From assembly GCA_963082975.1 (NCBI GenBank), contig OY720350.1, positions 36,872,660 to 36,936,659 on the forward strand: a DNA stretch of 64,000 bases, written 5' to 3'. This document shows, piece after piece, positions 1 through 9,691 of this stretch. The stretch is from Labia minor. Its lineage: Eukaryota > Arthropoda > Insecta > Dermaptera > Spongiphoridae. Both the position numbers and the translations under genes were made by a program. Every line of letters begins with the position of its first letter. Positions within the stretch are counted from its first letter, which is position 1. Below the pieces are notes generated by a model that worked only from the letters and a program-made list of their open reading frames with translations, made no database searches and was not told where the DNA came from.

Positions 1-157
1 ATAAGAGAATTAATACTAGTAGGTAATAAATGTGGAGCTTTAAATCATCAGGACAGTATTTGTATTAGGCGGTGGCTCCGTGGTGTGCAATTCAAATTTG
101 TTCCCCGCGTCACTATTAAGTGAGTTATGGCCCACAAACACACACCCATAGATATAT

Positions 158-195
<38 letters not shown>

Positions 196-560
196 CAGGG
201 TGGCTTAAGCTCATCCTTGCTTCCCTAGGCTTAAGCCCCTCGGCTATATGATCCTTTCTCTTTCTCTCTTTCTATTTCTTTTTCTTTTTTCTTTTTTTTT
301 CTTTTTAGATTTTTCATAGCCCCTCCAGTAATAAGTATTCACAGTATATATATTTATACCTAGTTTATATATTTCTAAGAACCATTTCCCCTAATCTCAA
401 CTATTTTCAATATTATTATACTGTATAATAGTGTAATCAAAAATCTTAGAAGGATTTATTCATAGATTGGAAAAAATTTATTATTTCAAATCAATTTTAT
501 CGAATTCAAAGTATTTCCCGTTCAATATTTATGATCTTTCCAATACTCAAATATATTTTT
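1..560. other. AT-rich DNA, no gene
   Basis: Holds a (TA)n run at 164-193 and a C/T-rich stretch at 252-310. No open frame or RNA structure that I would support. Confidence 0.6.
164..193. repeat. (TA)n microsatellite
   Basis: About 15 uninterrupted TA units. Confidence 0.9.
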
Positions 561-1190
561 ACTATCTCGCCAGAGATAGTATTGCGATCATGAAAATTTT
601 CGATGTTGAGATTTTGATGTTTTTATACGTTTTGAAGGTTCCTGAATCATTTTCACTAAGGTTGAGAAAAATGTCTGTGTGTGTGTATGTGTGTGTGTAT
701 GTGTGTATGTGTGTATGTGTGTATGTATGTAGGCAAGATTACGCAAAAACGGTTTGAGCTAGAATGATGAAATTTGGTACATGGACATTATTCAAAATTC
801 ATAGTTTTCTATCAACTTTTGAGAAATGTAGCTCAACCGGAAGAGGGTCATTACCTACAACGTTTTGATTTTTTTTCCTCTAAAGTGACCGTAAAAATAA
901 AGATATATGTTTGATAATTTTTCACATGATTAATAATTATATAAAACTGCTATATATAGAATTTCAGCTTGATTGATTCGCTGAAATTACCAGAATTAAT
1001 TTTTTAACACTGAAAATCTCACGCGTCAACACGTGACGTGGTGCCATCAACAAAAAGCCAAACATGCGCTGGTTTAATATTTATTATTTATTATTTATAA
1101 TTTATAATTAATTAAATTTAATTTAAATATAATATATTATGTTATTTAATCCAATTCAAATTGCGAGATAGTCGAGTGGAGACACTCCAG
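561..1190 (+). mobile_element. Helentron-like element, family A (copy A1)
   Basis: About 630 bp. It starts after a run of T with ACTATCTCGC, which folds back on GAGATAGT at 573-580. It has a TG/TATG microsatellite at 672-731, a GAAATTTGGTACA module near 770, a CCGGAAG module near 838, and ends with GCGAGATAGT (1163-1172) followed by a small hairpin GAGTG-GAGA-CACTC. No target duplication is visible; both flanks are T-rich. These are the hallmarks known for non-autonomous Helitron2/Helentron elements (DINE-1, HINEs): 5' terminal motif repeated inverted near the 3' end, 3' hairpin, internal microsatellite, insertion between T and T. No coding capacity. Other family A copies lie at 31115-31662, 34495-35110, 35726-36302, 29905-30711 and 50357-50853. 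Confidence 0.75.
672..731. repeat. TG/TATG microsatellite inside A1
   Basis: Alternating TGTG and TATG units. The same kind of tract sits at the same place in nearly every family A and B copy, so it belongs to the element and did not arise separately in each. Confidence 0.85.
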
Positions 1191-2654
1191 CTAATTTTTA
1201 ATGATTTCGTTGATTCAGCTTTGAACTCCCCAACCAAAAATCTTTTGTTAAAGTTTGTAAAATTAAAGAACTCAATTTATTCATAAAATAATTGTTGTTT
1301 ACGTTTTGTTTATAATCTTTAAATTAATTGTTTAAAACTAATTATTTTTTCTCCTGTAATTTTGAATTTGTAAACACGTTCCGAGCGCCATCTGGTTGAC
1401 GACCTAGGTCTTATATTAAGTATCAGTCGTCACTCGTCACTGGAAGCTCGGACAGTGCAGTCGCTTGATAACGATTGCAGAAGTAGCAATCGAAACGTTG
1501 TGTATATTTTTTGTATTTTTTGAATAAATGTATAATAACAAATATCAATATGTGGTTTTATTTACAAAATTCCCTTATAAATAAAAACAGCCACCAAAGC
1601 TTTAATAACTTAATTTATTAAATGTTATGTACAAAATCATCTTTAAAATAAAGTATTTATATTTTATTATGAAATAACTTATTTAATTATAATTTAAACT
1701 ATAATAGAATATCAAATTATACTGTTGTACTTTGAATATCATAGTCTATTTTAAACAAATAAAAACGAACAGATGTGATTTTTTTGTTTTAATCATTTTC
1801 CTCTGTGCAATCCACTATATATATATATATATATACTGTAAAATCAAAAAGCAGGTGAATAGGCAAAGAGTATATATATATATATATATACCATTTATAG
1901 CTTGTTGCAGATAGTTAAAGTCAATTAAAAAAATAAATTGAAATTAAATCTATGGTATAAATAAATATTTTTTTTTCAATTCATTAACTTGTAAAAAATT
2001 TTTTTTAACATTTTCATTTAATATTGTATATAATTGTTCCATTATTCGTTGAAAAAATCGTTTTATCGAAAAAAATACAATAGGGTAATCGACCAGAGAG
2101 GTTGATGTGCTCTGTTGGAACAAGGCTCATTATATGATTAGCCCTTCGGGGATATAAATACTCGCTTATACTGTATGCCTTTATAGAAATTGCTTTTTAG
2201 CACATAATGCTTTATTAAGCCCTTTAATTACCCCCTCTCGATCGTTTAATTTTGATATAAAATTGAACACTAGATTGTAGTTAAGACATAAGTATATTGT
2301 TCCAATAAATTCTAGGAAAATTAACTATGTTCAGATTGTATTTGAAAATATATACTAACTATTAATAATATCTTTATTAAAATAACGATAAATAAATATA
2401 ATAATACACTTGTGTTTACACTTACCACCTCTATAAGCAATGAGCATAAATATTGTGAATAATATTATAATTTAATTTTTATGATTAAAAATAAAATATT
2501 CTAATTTTTTCTAATGGAAATAAGTCATAATTATATATTTATAATTTGTTTTTCTTAATTTATATATAAAATAAATAATTAACATTTATTTATAGATATT
2601 AAAGGACGAAATGTCCCATCTAATATTCCATTTCATTCATAATTATGATTTTAT
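1191..2654. other. AT-rich DNA, no gene
   Basis: Apart from the structured patch at 1378-1545, this holds only AT-rich sequence with short (TA)n runs near 1818-1835 and 1871-1890. The open frame at 1732-1914 runs through those TA repeats and is chance. Confidence 0.6.
1378..1545 (+). other. Structured non-AT patch with a hairpin followed by GAAACG
   Basis: A GC-richer patch in AT-rich surroundings. At 1472-1492 CGATTGC pairs with GCAATCG around a 7-base loop, preceded by TTGATAA and followed by AAACGTTG. A hairpin ending in GAAACG recalls sequences in the terminal repeats of Penelope-like elements, some of which carry hammerhead ribozymes. No flanking repeat or reverse transcriptase is visible, so this is inference. 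Confidence 0.3.
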
Positions 2655-3240
2655 TAATTTTTTTTACAAATAGTACTAGATAATCGGGCAGGAAAATAAT
2701 ATTCGAGAAGAATTGAAATCGAAACGCCTGATATCATGCGAAGAGGAGAGGTTCTCTTGTCAAAACTCTTATCCATGGGATCCAAAATTAAATTATATAA
2801 AACAATTATTTTGCCGTTTGTCGGGTGTAAAGCGTGATCTATGACTTTGGGACTCGAGAGTAGATTTAGAGTATTTGAAAATAGGATTCTTCGCAGCATT
2901 TATGGACCAAAAAAAGATGAGGTCACCGGGTAAATGAGGAATTTCTTGATCTCTAAGCATCTCCAGATATAGTTAAGAGTATTAAAAGCGAGAATGTTGT
3001 GATGGACAGGAAACGTGGCAAGACTGGGAGAAGAAAGTATGTCGAAAAATATATTGATGGGGAGACTGATTGGGAAACAACCGATTGGAAGACCAATGTT
3101 TAAGAACAATGTAAAAAGGGACGTAAGAGAGATGGGAGAAAATAGGATTTCAATAGTTGTAGCTCAGGATTAGAGAAATGTGGTTGCTGCGACCAAGAAC
3201 TTTGGTAGAGCAACAGAGATACCATCGGTAGATAGGTAGT
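2655..3240 (+). pseudogene. Decayed LINE reverse transcriptase C-terminus (family F, copy F1)
   Basis: Degraded 3' part of a non-LTR retrotransposon ORF2. Readable islands: LLSKLL followed by KLYKTIILPFVG (about 2755-2825), RVFENRILRSIYGPKKDEVTG (about 2868-2930, shown here as two parts of one island) and, after frame changes, a tail with NVVAATKNF (about 3180-3205). These match the conserved end of arthropod LINE ORF2 proteins: YKT..LP, R.FE...LR.I.GP..DE.TG, then a basic tail. At least three frame changes and several stops separate the islands, so it is an old dead copy. The clade is not resolved. Related tails lie at 8395-8525, 38785-39690 and 60340-60465. Confidence 0.7.
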
Positions 3241-3290
3241 ATAGGAAAGATTTTTCAAAAGATAGTTTATTATTGTGCCTTGCTTCATGT

Positions 3291-4009
3291 TCGTAATAGT
3301 TATTAAAATTATTTATTTGAAATAGAAATGAATGCAAAGTATATTAAAAAATGTAAACTTAAACTGGACAAAGTTGGTGACAGCCAATAGTTTTTCATAT
3401 AAATTAAAAACAACACCGTAGTTATAAATCAACACAAATTCAAATTTACATTACTATTAAATTACATATTTCACAGAATAAATTATTGAATATACATACT
3501 AGTTACTAAGGTTTGTATTTTAAGTTTTGCATCTAACTGTATTAAATAGTGACCTCCATTCATATTTAGGAAGGTTTAATTCTGTAACCAATTCGAACTT
3601 TCAAAGTTGACAAATTGTTTTACACCTTGGTACACTGGCTCGTATGAGTAAATGGAAATGATTAAAACCAATAGTCATGAAGCGGATTTGTGGTTTTGAA
3701 CACCAATTCTCCTCTCTTGCTGGTTTCTGTTCTTCAGTCAACAGATGCGATATCCAATGTAAAACTAATTTTCAGTTTAACTAAATATAGATGGAGGTTA
3801 AATTTTAGTAGAAACTTTTGATTTATTGATTGAATATAAGACAATAAGCTCTATGAAAAACATAAAAGCAAAGAAATAGATTAAAACAAAAATACAAAAT
3901 AATTATTATAAATAATTTTTATACTAAAAATAATATTATCAAACGGAGGAGAAAAAAATAATAGACATTAACGAAATAAATATAACAAAATGATACTTAC
4001 ATTCTAAAT

Positions 4010-4042
<33 letters not shown>

Positions 4043-4361
4043 CAGCACAAAATTTAAAAAATAATAAATATTATTTAAAATTTTAGAATCTACATATATA
4101 CAACATCAACAAATATTTATTTTTAACTAACATTTTTACATTTATATATATAAATTCACAATCCTAAAAAAATTTTAAATAGATTTATAGCTCTTACCAT
4201 AACCTTCTACTTATACTTTATAAAAAATAGACCTTTTGTGAAATTAAATTATTGAATCATTTCAATAACATTTCAATCACTTTTATTTCCGGTTATTCAA
4301 TCTAGGAAAAGATAAAATATTAAAGTTATATATTATAAGAAGTTATTTCAGGAATATTTTT
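3291..4361. other. AT-rich DNA, no gene
   Basis: Only AT-rich sequence with a (TAA)n run at 4012-4042. Nothing else recognised. Confidence 0.6.
4012..4042. repeat. (TAA)n microsatellite
   Basis: About ten TAA/ATA units. Confidence 0.85.
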
Positions 4362-4369
4362 TCCGAGTC

Positions 4370-4638
4370 CAGTGATGTAGAGGTAAAATAAAAAGTAAGG
4401 GAACGCATAGTGGGAGCAAAAAAAGTCCTATTTTCAGCAAACTATTTTTTTCCGTATAAGTTTTTATTTTTTCTTATTCTTACTATACAAAATATTAACA
4501 AACACAAAAAAACAAATTCTAACAGTAGATTTAAGTGGGAGTTGTCGAAACATGAAAAAGTACAGGAACACGTTCCGGTTCTTAAAAAAAATGTAAAGGA
4601 ACGTCGTTCCCCCGCGTTCCTCTCCCAATACACCACTG
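4370..4638. mobile_element. hAT-type MITE
   Basis: 269 bp. The left end CAGTGATGTA and right end ACACCACTG form short imperfect inverted repeats of the CAGTGGTGTA kind common in hAT transposons. The flanks 4362-4369 (TCCGAGTC) and 4639-4646 (CTCGAGTC) agree at 6 of 8 positions, fitting the 8-bp target duplication of hAT elements after some decay. The interior has palindromic GGAAC/GTTCC motifs and no transposase. An open frame across it in either direction is incidental. Confidence 0.65.
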
Positions 4639-4696
4639 CTCGAGTCCCAATAAACTATAAAACGTTGACATTTTTAGAACGATTAGAAAACTTTTT

Positions 4697-5675
4697 ACTT
4701 TCCTGCATACTTCGTATAAGGAAAGTATTGGAATCGTCAAAAATTTCGACTTCGAGATTTCGATAGATCTTGACGTTTTAGACCTCCCTGAGTCGGAAAA
4801 TACCATTTTTACCGACTGACGATAGTAAGGGAGGTATTATTTTCACACCAAATTTCACATGTGGAGATTTTTACATATCTCCACGAATCATGCACTTTGT
4901 GGTGGTTTTATTCTCGAGAAAAATGATCTATTTTAGTTTTTTTCTTAATTTAAAATTATATGACGTCATCCAGGCATTCATGACGTCACAGCCTTGTCAT
5001 ACATATATATTATAAATAAAATAAAATTAAAAATATTTATGTTATATCCATATCTGTTTTTTATTACATTAATAGATATATTAAAATTATTTGAAATTGT
5101 TTCTGTAGCTGTAAATTAATTTATTTCAAACCGTCGGTCGGTTTGGACCTGGCCACAGGTCAACTTATTCGAATTATGTCTGTGTGTGTGTGTATGTATG
5201 TATGTATGGATGTATGGATGTAAGTATGTAATGTCTGTGAGCAAATTTACTCAAAAACTAATCAAGCTAGGGCTTCGAAATTTGGTACACCTATATTATT
5301 CACAGTTTCTTGATTTCTATCAAAATTTCGTCAAAATCGGTTAACCGGAAGTGGTACTTTACCTACACTGGTTGCGTTTACCTTTCAAGTAAAGTACCAG
5401 TTTGCTTCGAGATATTTGCTTCCTATTTTGTATATAGATTTAAAAATATGAAAAAAATTCAGATACCAAATTTCATCATGACCTGACTATCGGAAGTGAC
5501 ATTTTACCTATACAAGTAGCGTTAGGTGTAAATTATAAATATATATAATAGTGTTAAACCATTTTACTTTATAATTTAAATTAATTAGTTTGTTTATTTT
5601 TATTGTTGTTAAAACATAATAATAATAACCTGATTACCTATTTATATGCGGGAAAGTCTAGGGGAGGACACTCCG
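4697..5675 (+). mobile_element. Helentron-like element, family B, long form (copy B1)
   Basis: About 980 bp. It starts after TTTTT with ACTTTCC, which pairs with GGAAAGT just downstream, and ends with TATGCGGGAAAGT followed by a short GGAG-GACA-CTCC hairpin. The core holds a TG/TATG/GATG tract (5178-5228), the GAAATTTGGTACA module (about 5277) and ACCGGAAGTG (about 5344). Compared with the short copy at 61172-61784 it carries an extra block (about 4800-5150) with TGACGTCA-like motifs. The same block occurs in the copies at 7016-7880, 28111-29262 and 40347-41316. No coding capacity. Confidence 0.75.
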
Positions 5676-7015
5676 ATTTTTTTTTTCTATATTATATATA
5701 CATTTTTATTTATTTATATTTTTAAGCTAAATATAATAATCCTCTTAAATTTCAATCATTTTTTAATTTATTTATAATATATTATAAAGTAGATTCAATG
5801 CTTTAATGGAAATATATTAATTTTAAATTTTCAATTATTGTTTAATAAAATTAATTAGTATATACACGATTTGATAATTTTACATCAATTATAGATGTAT
5901 ATATATATATATATATATTATATAAATATGGAAATGTGTGTATTTATTCAAATATTGGCAAATAATTGAATCAAAGCAGCAATTCCACTTGAAAGTATTA
6001 CAGGCCATTGATCAGTCAATCAACTAAAATGAATTTATTGAAGGTCGAAAATGTGTATCTCGAAAGCAACTCTACACACCCTCCTACATTTGTATGTGGG
6101 AGTAAATGAAGAAGGGAAACGCCTAAATGATATTTCTATTATCATGAAACAGAACAAAAGATTGATGCAAATTACATTTATCAAATAAAAAGAAAAATTA
6201 TTTTAAAACACAATTCATTTGAAATTATTATTATTATTATTATTATTTATCTTTTCTTTTTCATTAGTAGAATTTTTATTTAATAAATATTTTGAGTTAT
6301 AAACAAGCAAAGTAGATTGTGAATAATTAGCCAGAAACGAATACTTCTTCTAACAATGACACGCAACCCTGTCAGGTTGTTATTGTTGTTATTCTTAGCA
6401 AAGCATTGAATATTGCCCACGGAATGGTTGTCCAAGTTCTTTTAATATGAACAATCCGATTATTAAAATTTAACTATTTTTCTTTTATTTTTTTTTTTAA
6501 ACTTTTTTTTTTTGTTGTTGTTGTTGTTTAACTCGAGTGAAGAAGTCATTTTTATTTCTTTTTGGCTCTTATTTAAATTTAATATGTTACACTTTTCGAC
6601 GTTTATTGCCCTCTCTCAATACATGTTTTTTTAAGTTACTTTTCCTTGTCAGAATCGATAAAATAGAGATAATTGAGGAGAAAAAAAAAGGAAGATTGGT
6701 ATTTATCGTTGACCTCTCACAACAATAATCTTCTTTAATAATTGATAGAAATTCAAAATATTCAAGTTAACAATAATATTTTTGATCCCTTCAAAGAAAA
6801 GTAAGAATTCAATTTTACTAAAATAAAAACAAAATTAAAATATGATAATCATTTATAAATATATTCAAAATTGCTTATTACATATTTACTTTATCATACT
6901 AACTCTAATCTCTATTAAATATTTTATAGAATTGTTGAAGTTAAAATATTAAATTATTATTATCATCCTTTTAAAAAAAATCTATTATAATCAATCATTA
7001 TAGAAATAACCGAAC
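5676..7015. other. AT-rich DNA, no gene
   Basis: Holds a short (TA)n at 5898-5918, (ATT)n at about 6228-6246 and (GTT)n near 6515-6528. No gene, RNA or transposon end recognised. Confidence 0.6.
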
Positions 7016-7080
7016 GACGGTTTGAAGTAAATTAATTTCCAGCTACAGAAACAATTTCAAATAATTTTAATATATCTATT

Positions 7081-7095
7081 AATGTAATAAAAAAA
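7081..7095. repeat. Target-site duplication, left copy
   Basis: AATGTAATAAAAAA, repeated at 7614-7627 on the far side of the SINE. Including one shared T before it, the match is 15 bp. The uninterrupted sequence is seen in B1 in reverse. Confidence 0.8.
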
Positions 7096-7613
7096 GGAGG
7101 TGGCTTGGCTGAGAGTGTAGCGTGGCAACCTTCTACACAAGAAGTCGGCGTTCGATTCTAACCAAGAACGGATTTTTCTAATAAATTCAATTTAACATCA
7201 GCTGCCTCCTGCTCCAGGAACTGACAAGCCCTGGTTCTATACAATCCTGCACCAGCAGGACTACCTCAAAAACAAGCAACCATAAGCAACAATGGATCAT
7301 GATGAGAATAACTCCAGTTGGAACCCAATCCGCCCGTCACCTGGAGGATCCGGATCTTCACGAGCACTCAAAAAGAAGAATGAAAAGTTAACACCTAAAG
7401 AACATTCATAAATGGGCAGATTTAACATCAATACCCTTATTCAAGCAACAATGATTCGTGATGAGAATAACACCGGATCTTCATGAGCACACAAAAAAGA
7501 AGAATGAAGTTAACACCTAAAAACAACATTCATATATGGGCACACTTAACATCAATACCCTTGTATATGGGAGCTTTGCGTGATCCCAGATGGTCCAGAC
7601 GCAAAATAATAAT
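7096..7613 (+). mobile_element. tRNA-derived SINE with a repeated body
   Basis: A 518-bp insertion with a 14-15 bp target duplication. The head resembles a tRNA: an A-box-like TGGCTTGGCTGAG at 7101-7113 and a B-box-like GTTCGATTC at 7150-7158, with spacing suitable for RNA polymerase III. The body contains two imperfect copies of one module of roughly 130-160 bp (AACAATG..TGATGAGAATAAC, GGATCTTCA.GAGCAC, GAATGAA..GTTAACACCTAAA, then AACATCAATACCCTT), at about 7280-7440 and 7441-7563. The 3' end is a short AAT-type tail. No coding capacity. A young-looking insertion, since the target copies are identical. Confidence 0.75.
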
Positions 7614-7627
7614 AATGTAATAAAAAA
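7614..7627. repeat. Target-site duplication, right copy
   Basis: AATGTAATAAAAAA, identical to 7081-7094. Confidence 0.8.
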
Positions 7628-8013
7628 CAGATAGACATATAACATAAATATTTTTAATTTTATTTTATTTATAATATATAAGTAAGACCAGGCTGTGAGC
7701 TCATGAAGGACTGGATGACGTCATATAATTTTAATTTAAGAAAAAACTAATAAAGATGATTTTTTTCGAGGATAAAACTAATACAAAGTGCATGATTCGT
7801 GGTGATATGTAAAAATCTCCACATGTGAAATTTGGTGTGAAAACAATACCTCCCTTACTATCATCGGTCGGTAAAAAAAGTATCAAGACCCAACTCAGTG
7901 AAAATTCAAGAATTTGGACAAATTTAAAAATAAATAAACAATCTATCGATACCTCTATGCATCTTGAAACATAGATAGGATCATAATATCCATAAGGTAG
8001 TAATGTTCTGGAC

Positions 8014-8207
8014 CAGGGATCACAACCTGCGACTCGCGTGCTTCACATGACTCTTTCAAAATGTGGCTCTCCAGTTTCATTCGAAAATATTAATAATTAT
8101 ATTATTTTATTTTTAAAATTTAAAAATATATAACGCACACAAGATAAGAACACTGAACAGAGAACAATTTATTTAAGTAAAATTTATCAATTTATTTTAA
8201 ATCAAAA

Positions 8208-8255
<48 letters not shown>

Positions 8256-8355
8256 CCTAATTAAATGTCATAATAATGAAACAAAAATGTTAATCGCTCT
8301 TTCAAAATTTGTAAATTTTGTAAATTGTAACTTTTGGCTCTTCTGTCTTAATGTT
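8014..8355. mobile_element. Possible hAT-type MITE remnant
   Basis: CAGGGATCACAACCTGCGAC at 8014 followed by CGTGCTTCACATGACTCTTTC, and a TGGCTCTTCTG piece near 8336, resemble a widespread hAT-like repeat beginning CAGGGGTC.CCAACCTGCGGCTC. A right terminal repeat is not seen and a (TA)n run splits the body, so the limits are soft. Confidence 0.4.
8211..8253. repeat. (TA)n microsatellite
   Basis: About 21 TA units without interruption. Confidence 0.9.
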
Positions 8356-8394
8356 AAGAATAACAAAAAATCTTGTTTGTGGGGAAGCAATCAG

Positions 8395-8525
8395 TTGGTA
8401 GGCAGTGAACGGACAATGTAGGAAGGGACCTGAGAGAGATGAGAGAAAATAGAAATTGAATGGGAAATTCAAGATAGGGACCTTTGGAGGAATGTAGTGG
8501 TTGAAGCCAAAAACCAAGAACAGAA
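8395..8525 (+). pseudogene. LINE ORF2 tail fragment (family F, copy F2)
   Basis: One frame reads DRDLWRNVVVEAKNQEQ near the end, matching the conserved C-terminal DRDRWR...A motif of the same LINE family as 2655-3240 and 39634-39682. Only about 130 bp remain. Confidence 0.55.
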
Positions 8526-8528
8526 AAT

Positions 8529-8793
8529 GTATTTATTTCATATTCATGTTTTCTCATCCAAATCTGAAAAGTGTGCAAAATTTTAATTCGATTGGTCAAC
8601 TGCAACTGTGTTAAAAATGAGTTACTAGATATGAACAATACAGAAGGAGTAATTAATTAATTAACTAATTAAGAAAATTAAAACTTTATTTAATATTCAT
8701 GTATTGTCATCCAAATCTGAAAAGTGTGCAAAGTTTTAGTTCGATTGGTCAACTGCAACTGTATTAAAAATACGTTACTAGATTTGAACCATA
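8529..8793. repeat. Pair of direct repeats, about 108 bp each
   Basis: 8529-8636 and 8685-8793 share ATCCAAATCTGAAAAGTGTG, then GATTGGTCAACTGCAACTGT and a closing GTTACTAGAT.TGAAC. They differ at roughly one base in ten and are spaced about 157 bp apart, like two units of a tandem array. Confidence 0.75.
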
Positions 8794-8799
8794 CGGACA

Positions 8800-9483
8800 A
8801 CCAAGCAAGTTATATAAAACACTGTAAAAAATATCATATCCAATTAGAAGATAATATAAATTTAATTTATTGATTAAATAAAAAAAATAAATATGGAAAT
8901 TAAGATTTATATATACTGCTTGAAATAAATTAAATCTAAGTTATTATACATTCACTCAAAAATTATTATCATTCGAGGCGTACACAACATTTATTTTATA
9001 ATAATATATATAAATAGTTTAATAATTTATATGTATTATAATTCTCATGTTATTAGATCATTCAAATAGAGAAAAAAAAACTTAATATAATTTGAAAATA
9101 AAATTATATTGAAATTTATTGAATCATAAACTTTTTCGATATTAAAGTGTGAATATTATATTTATTATCAAAACCTTTCATTTTTTTTTAATATTAAAAT
9201 ATAATATTATTCTTAAATAGAACCCTTAAATATATGGTAAATAAATTTTTATTTTGATAATTATTGGTATTATTAAAATAAATAGTTTATTTATTAGTTA
9301 TAGTATTAGTATAGAGATCTCTGTTGAAATTAAATGATTGTTTTGAGAGCTTAAAATTCATCGTCAGTCCAGTAGTACTATTATTCTAAGATAATTATTA
9401 AAATATTTTTTTTAGCAGAGATCAATTTAAATAATATATTTAATATATAAATTTATAAATAATTTAATAAAAAAACTTATTAA
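8800..9483. other. AT-rich DNA, no gene
   Basis: Nothing recognised beyond AT-rich sequence. Confidence 0.6.
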
Positions 9484-9487
9484 TTAA

Positions 9488-9687
9488 CACACTATGAGCG
9501 TGGCGGGTATTTATACCCGTTGCCACTTATACAATATATATTTTCCCTTGTGTCACTTAAAATTACTTATTTTAAACGATAACTAATATATATCCCTCAT
9601 ATAAGTGGCAACGGGTATAAATACCCGCCACGCTTATAAGTGGCAGTCCCCGCAACGGGTACAAATACCCGCCCCGCTCATAGTGTG
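9488..9687. mobile_element. TTAA-flanked palindromic MITE (family D, copy D1)
   Basis: 200 bp flanked by TTAA on both sides (9484-9487 and 9688-9691). The ends CACACTATGAGCG and CGCTCATAGTGTG are inverted repeats continuing into GC-rich arms, GGCGGGTAT...ACCCG. The arms are themselves palindromic. The core (TTTTCCCTTGTGTCACTTAA and on) is AT-rich. Exact TTAA duplication is the signature of piggyBac transposases, so this is most likely a piggyBac-mobilised MITE. The right arm carries an extra TGGCAGTCCCCGC block absent on the left. Confidence 0.75.
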
Positions 9688-9691
9688 TTAA

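Larger units (their letters stand above)
7016..7880 (-). mobile_element. Helentron-like family B internal fragment (copy B2), split by a SINE
   Basis: Matches, in reverse, the internal block of the long family B copies: the CTGTAGCTGTAAATTAATTT segment of B1 on one side, then the TGACGTCA, GTGCATGATTCGTGG and CTCCCTTACTATC segments on the other. Both true ends are missing. A 518-bp SINE (7096-7613) interrupts it, with a duplicated target on both sides. Confidence 0.7.

Noticed and set aside
467-757. Open frame of 96 codons
   Set aside because: Ends in VCVYVCVYV encoded by the TG/TATG microsatellite of Helentron-like copy A1; chance frame.
4410-4766. Open frame of 118 codons, with frames on the other strand
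   Set aside because: Lies across a hAT MITE and the start of Helentron-like copy B1; no motif, several phases open at once.
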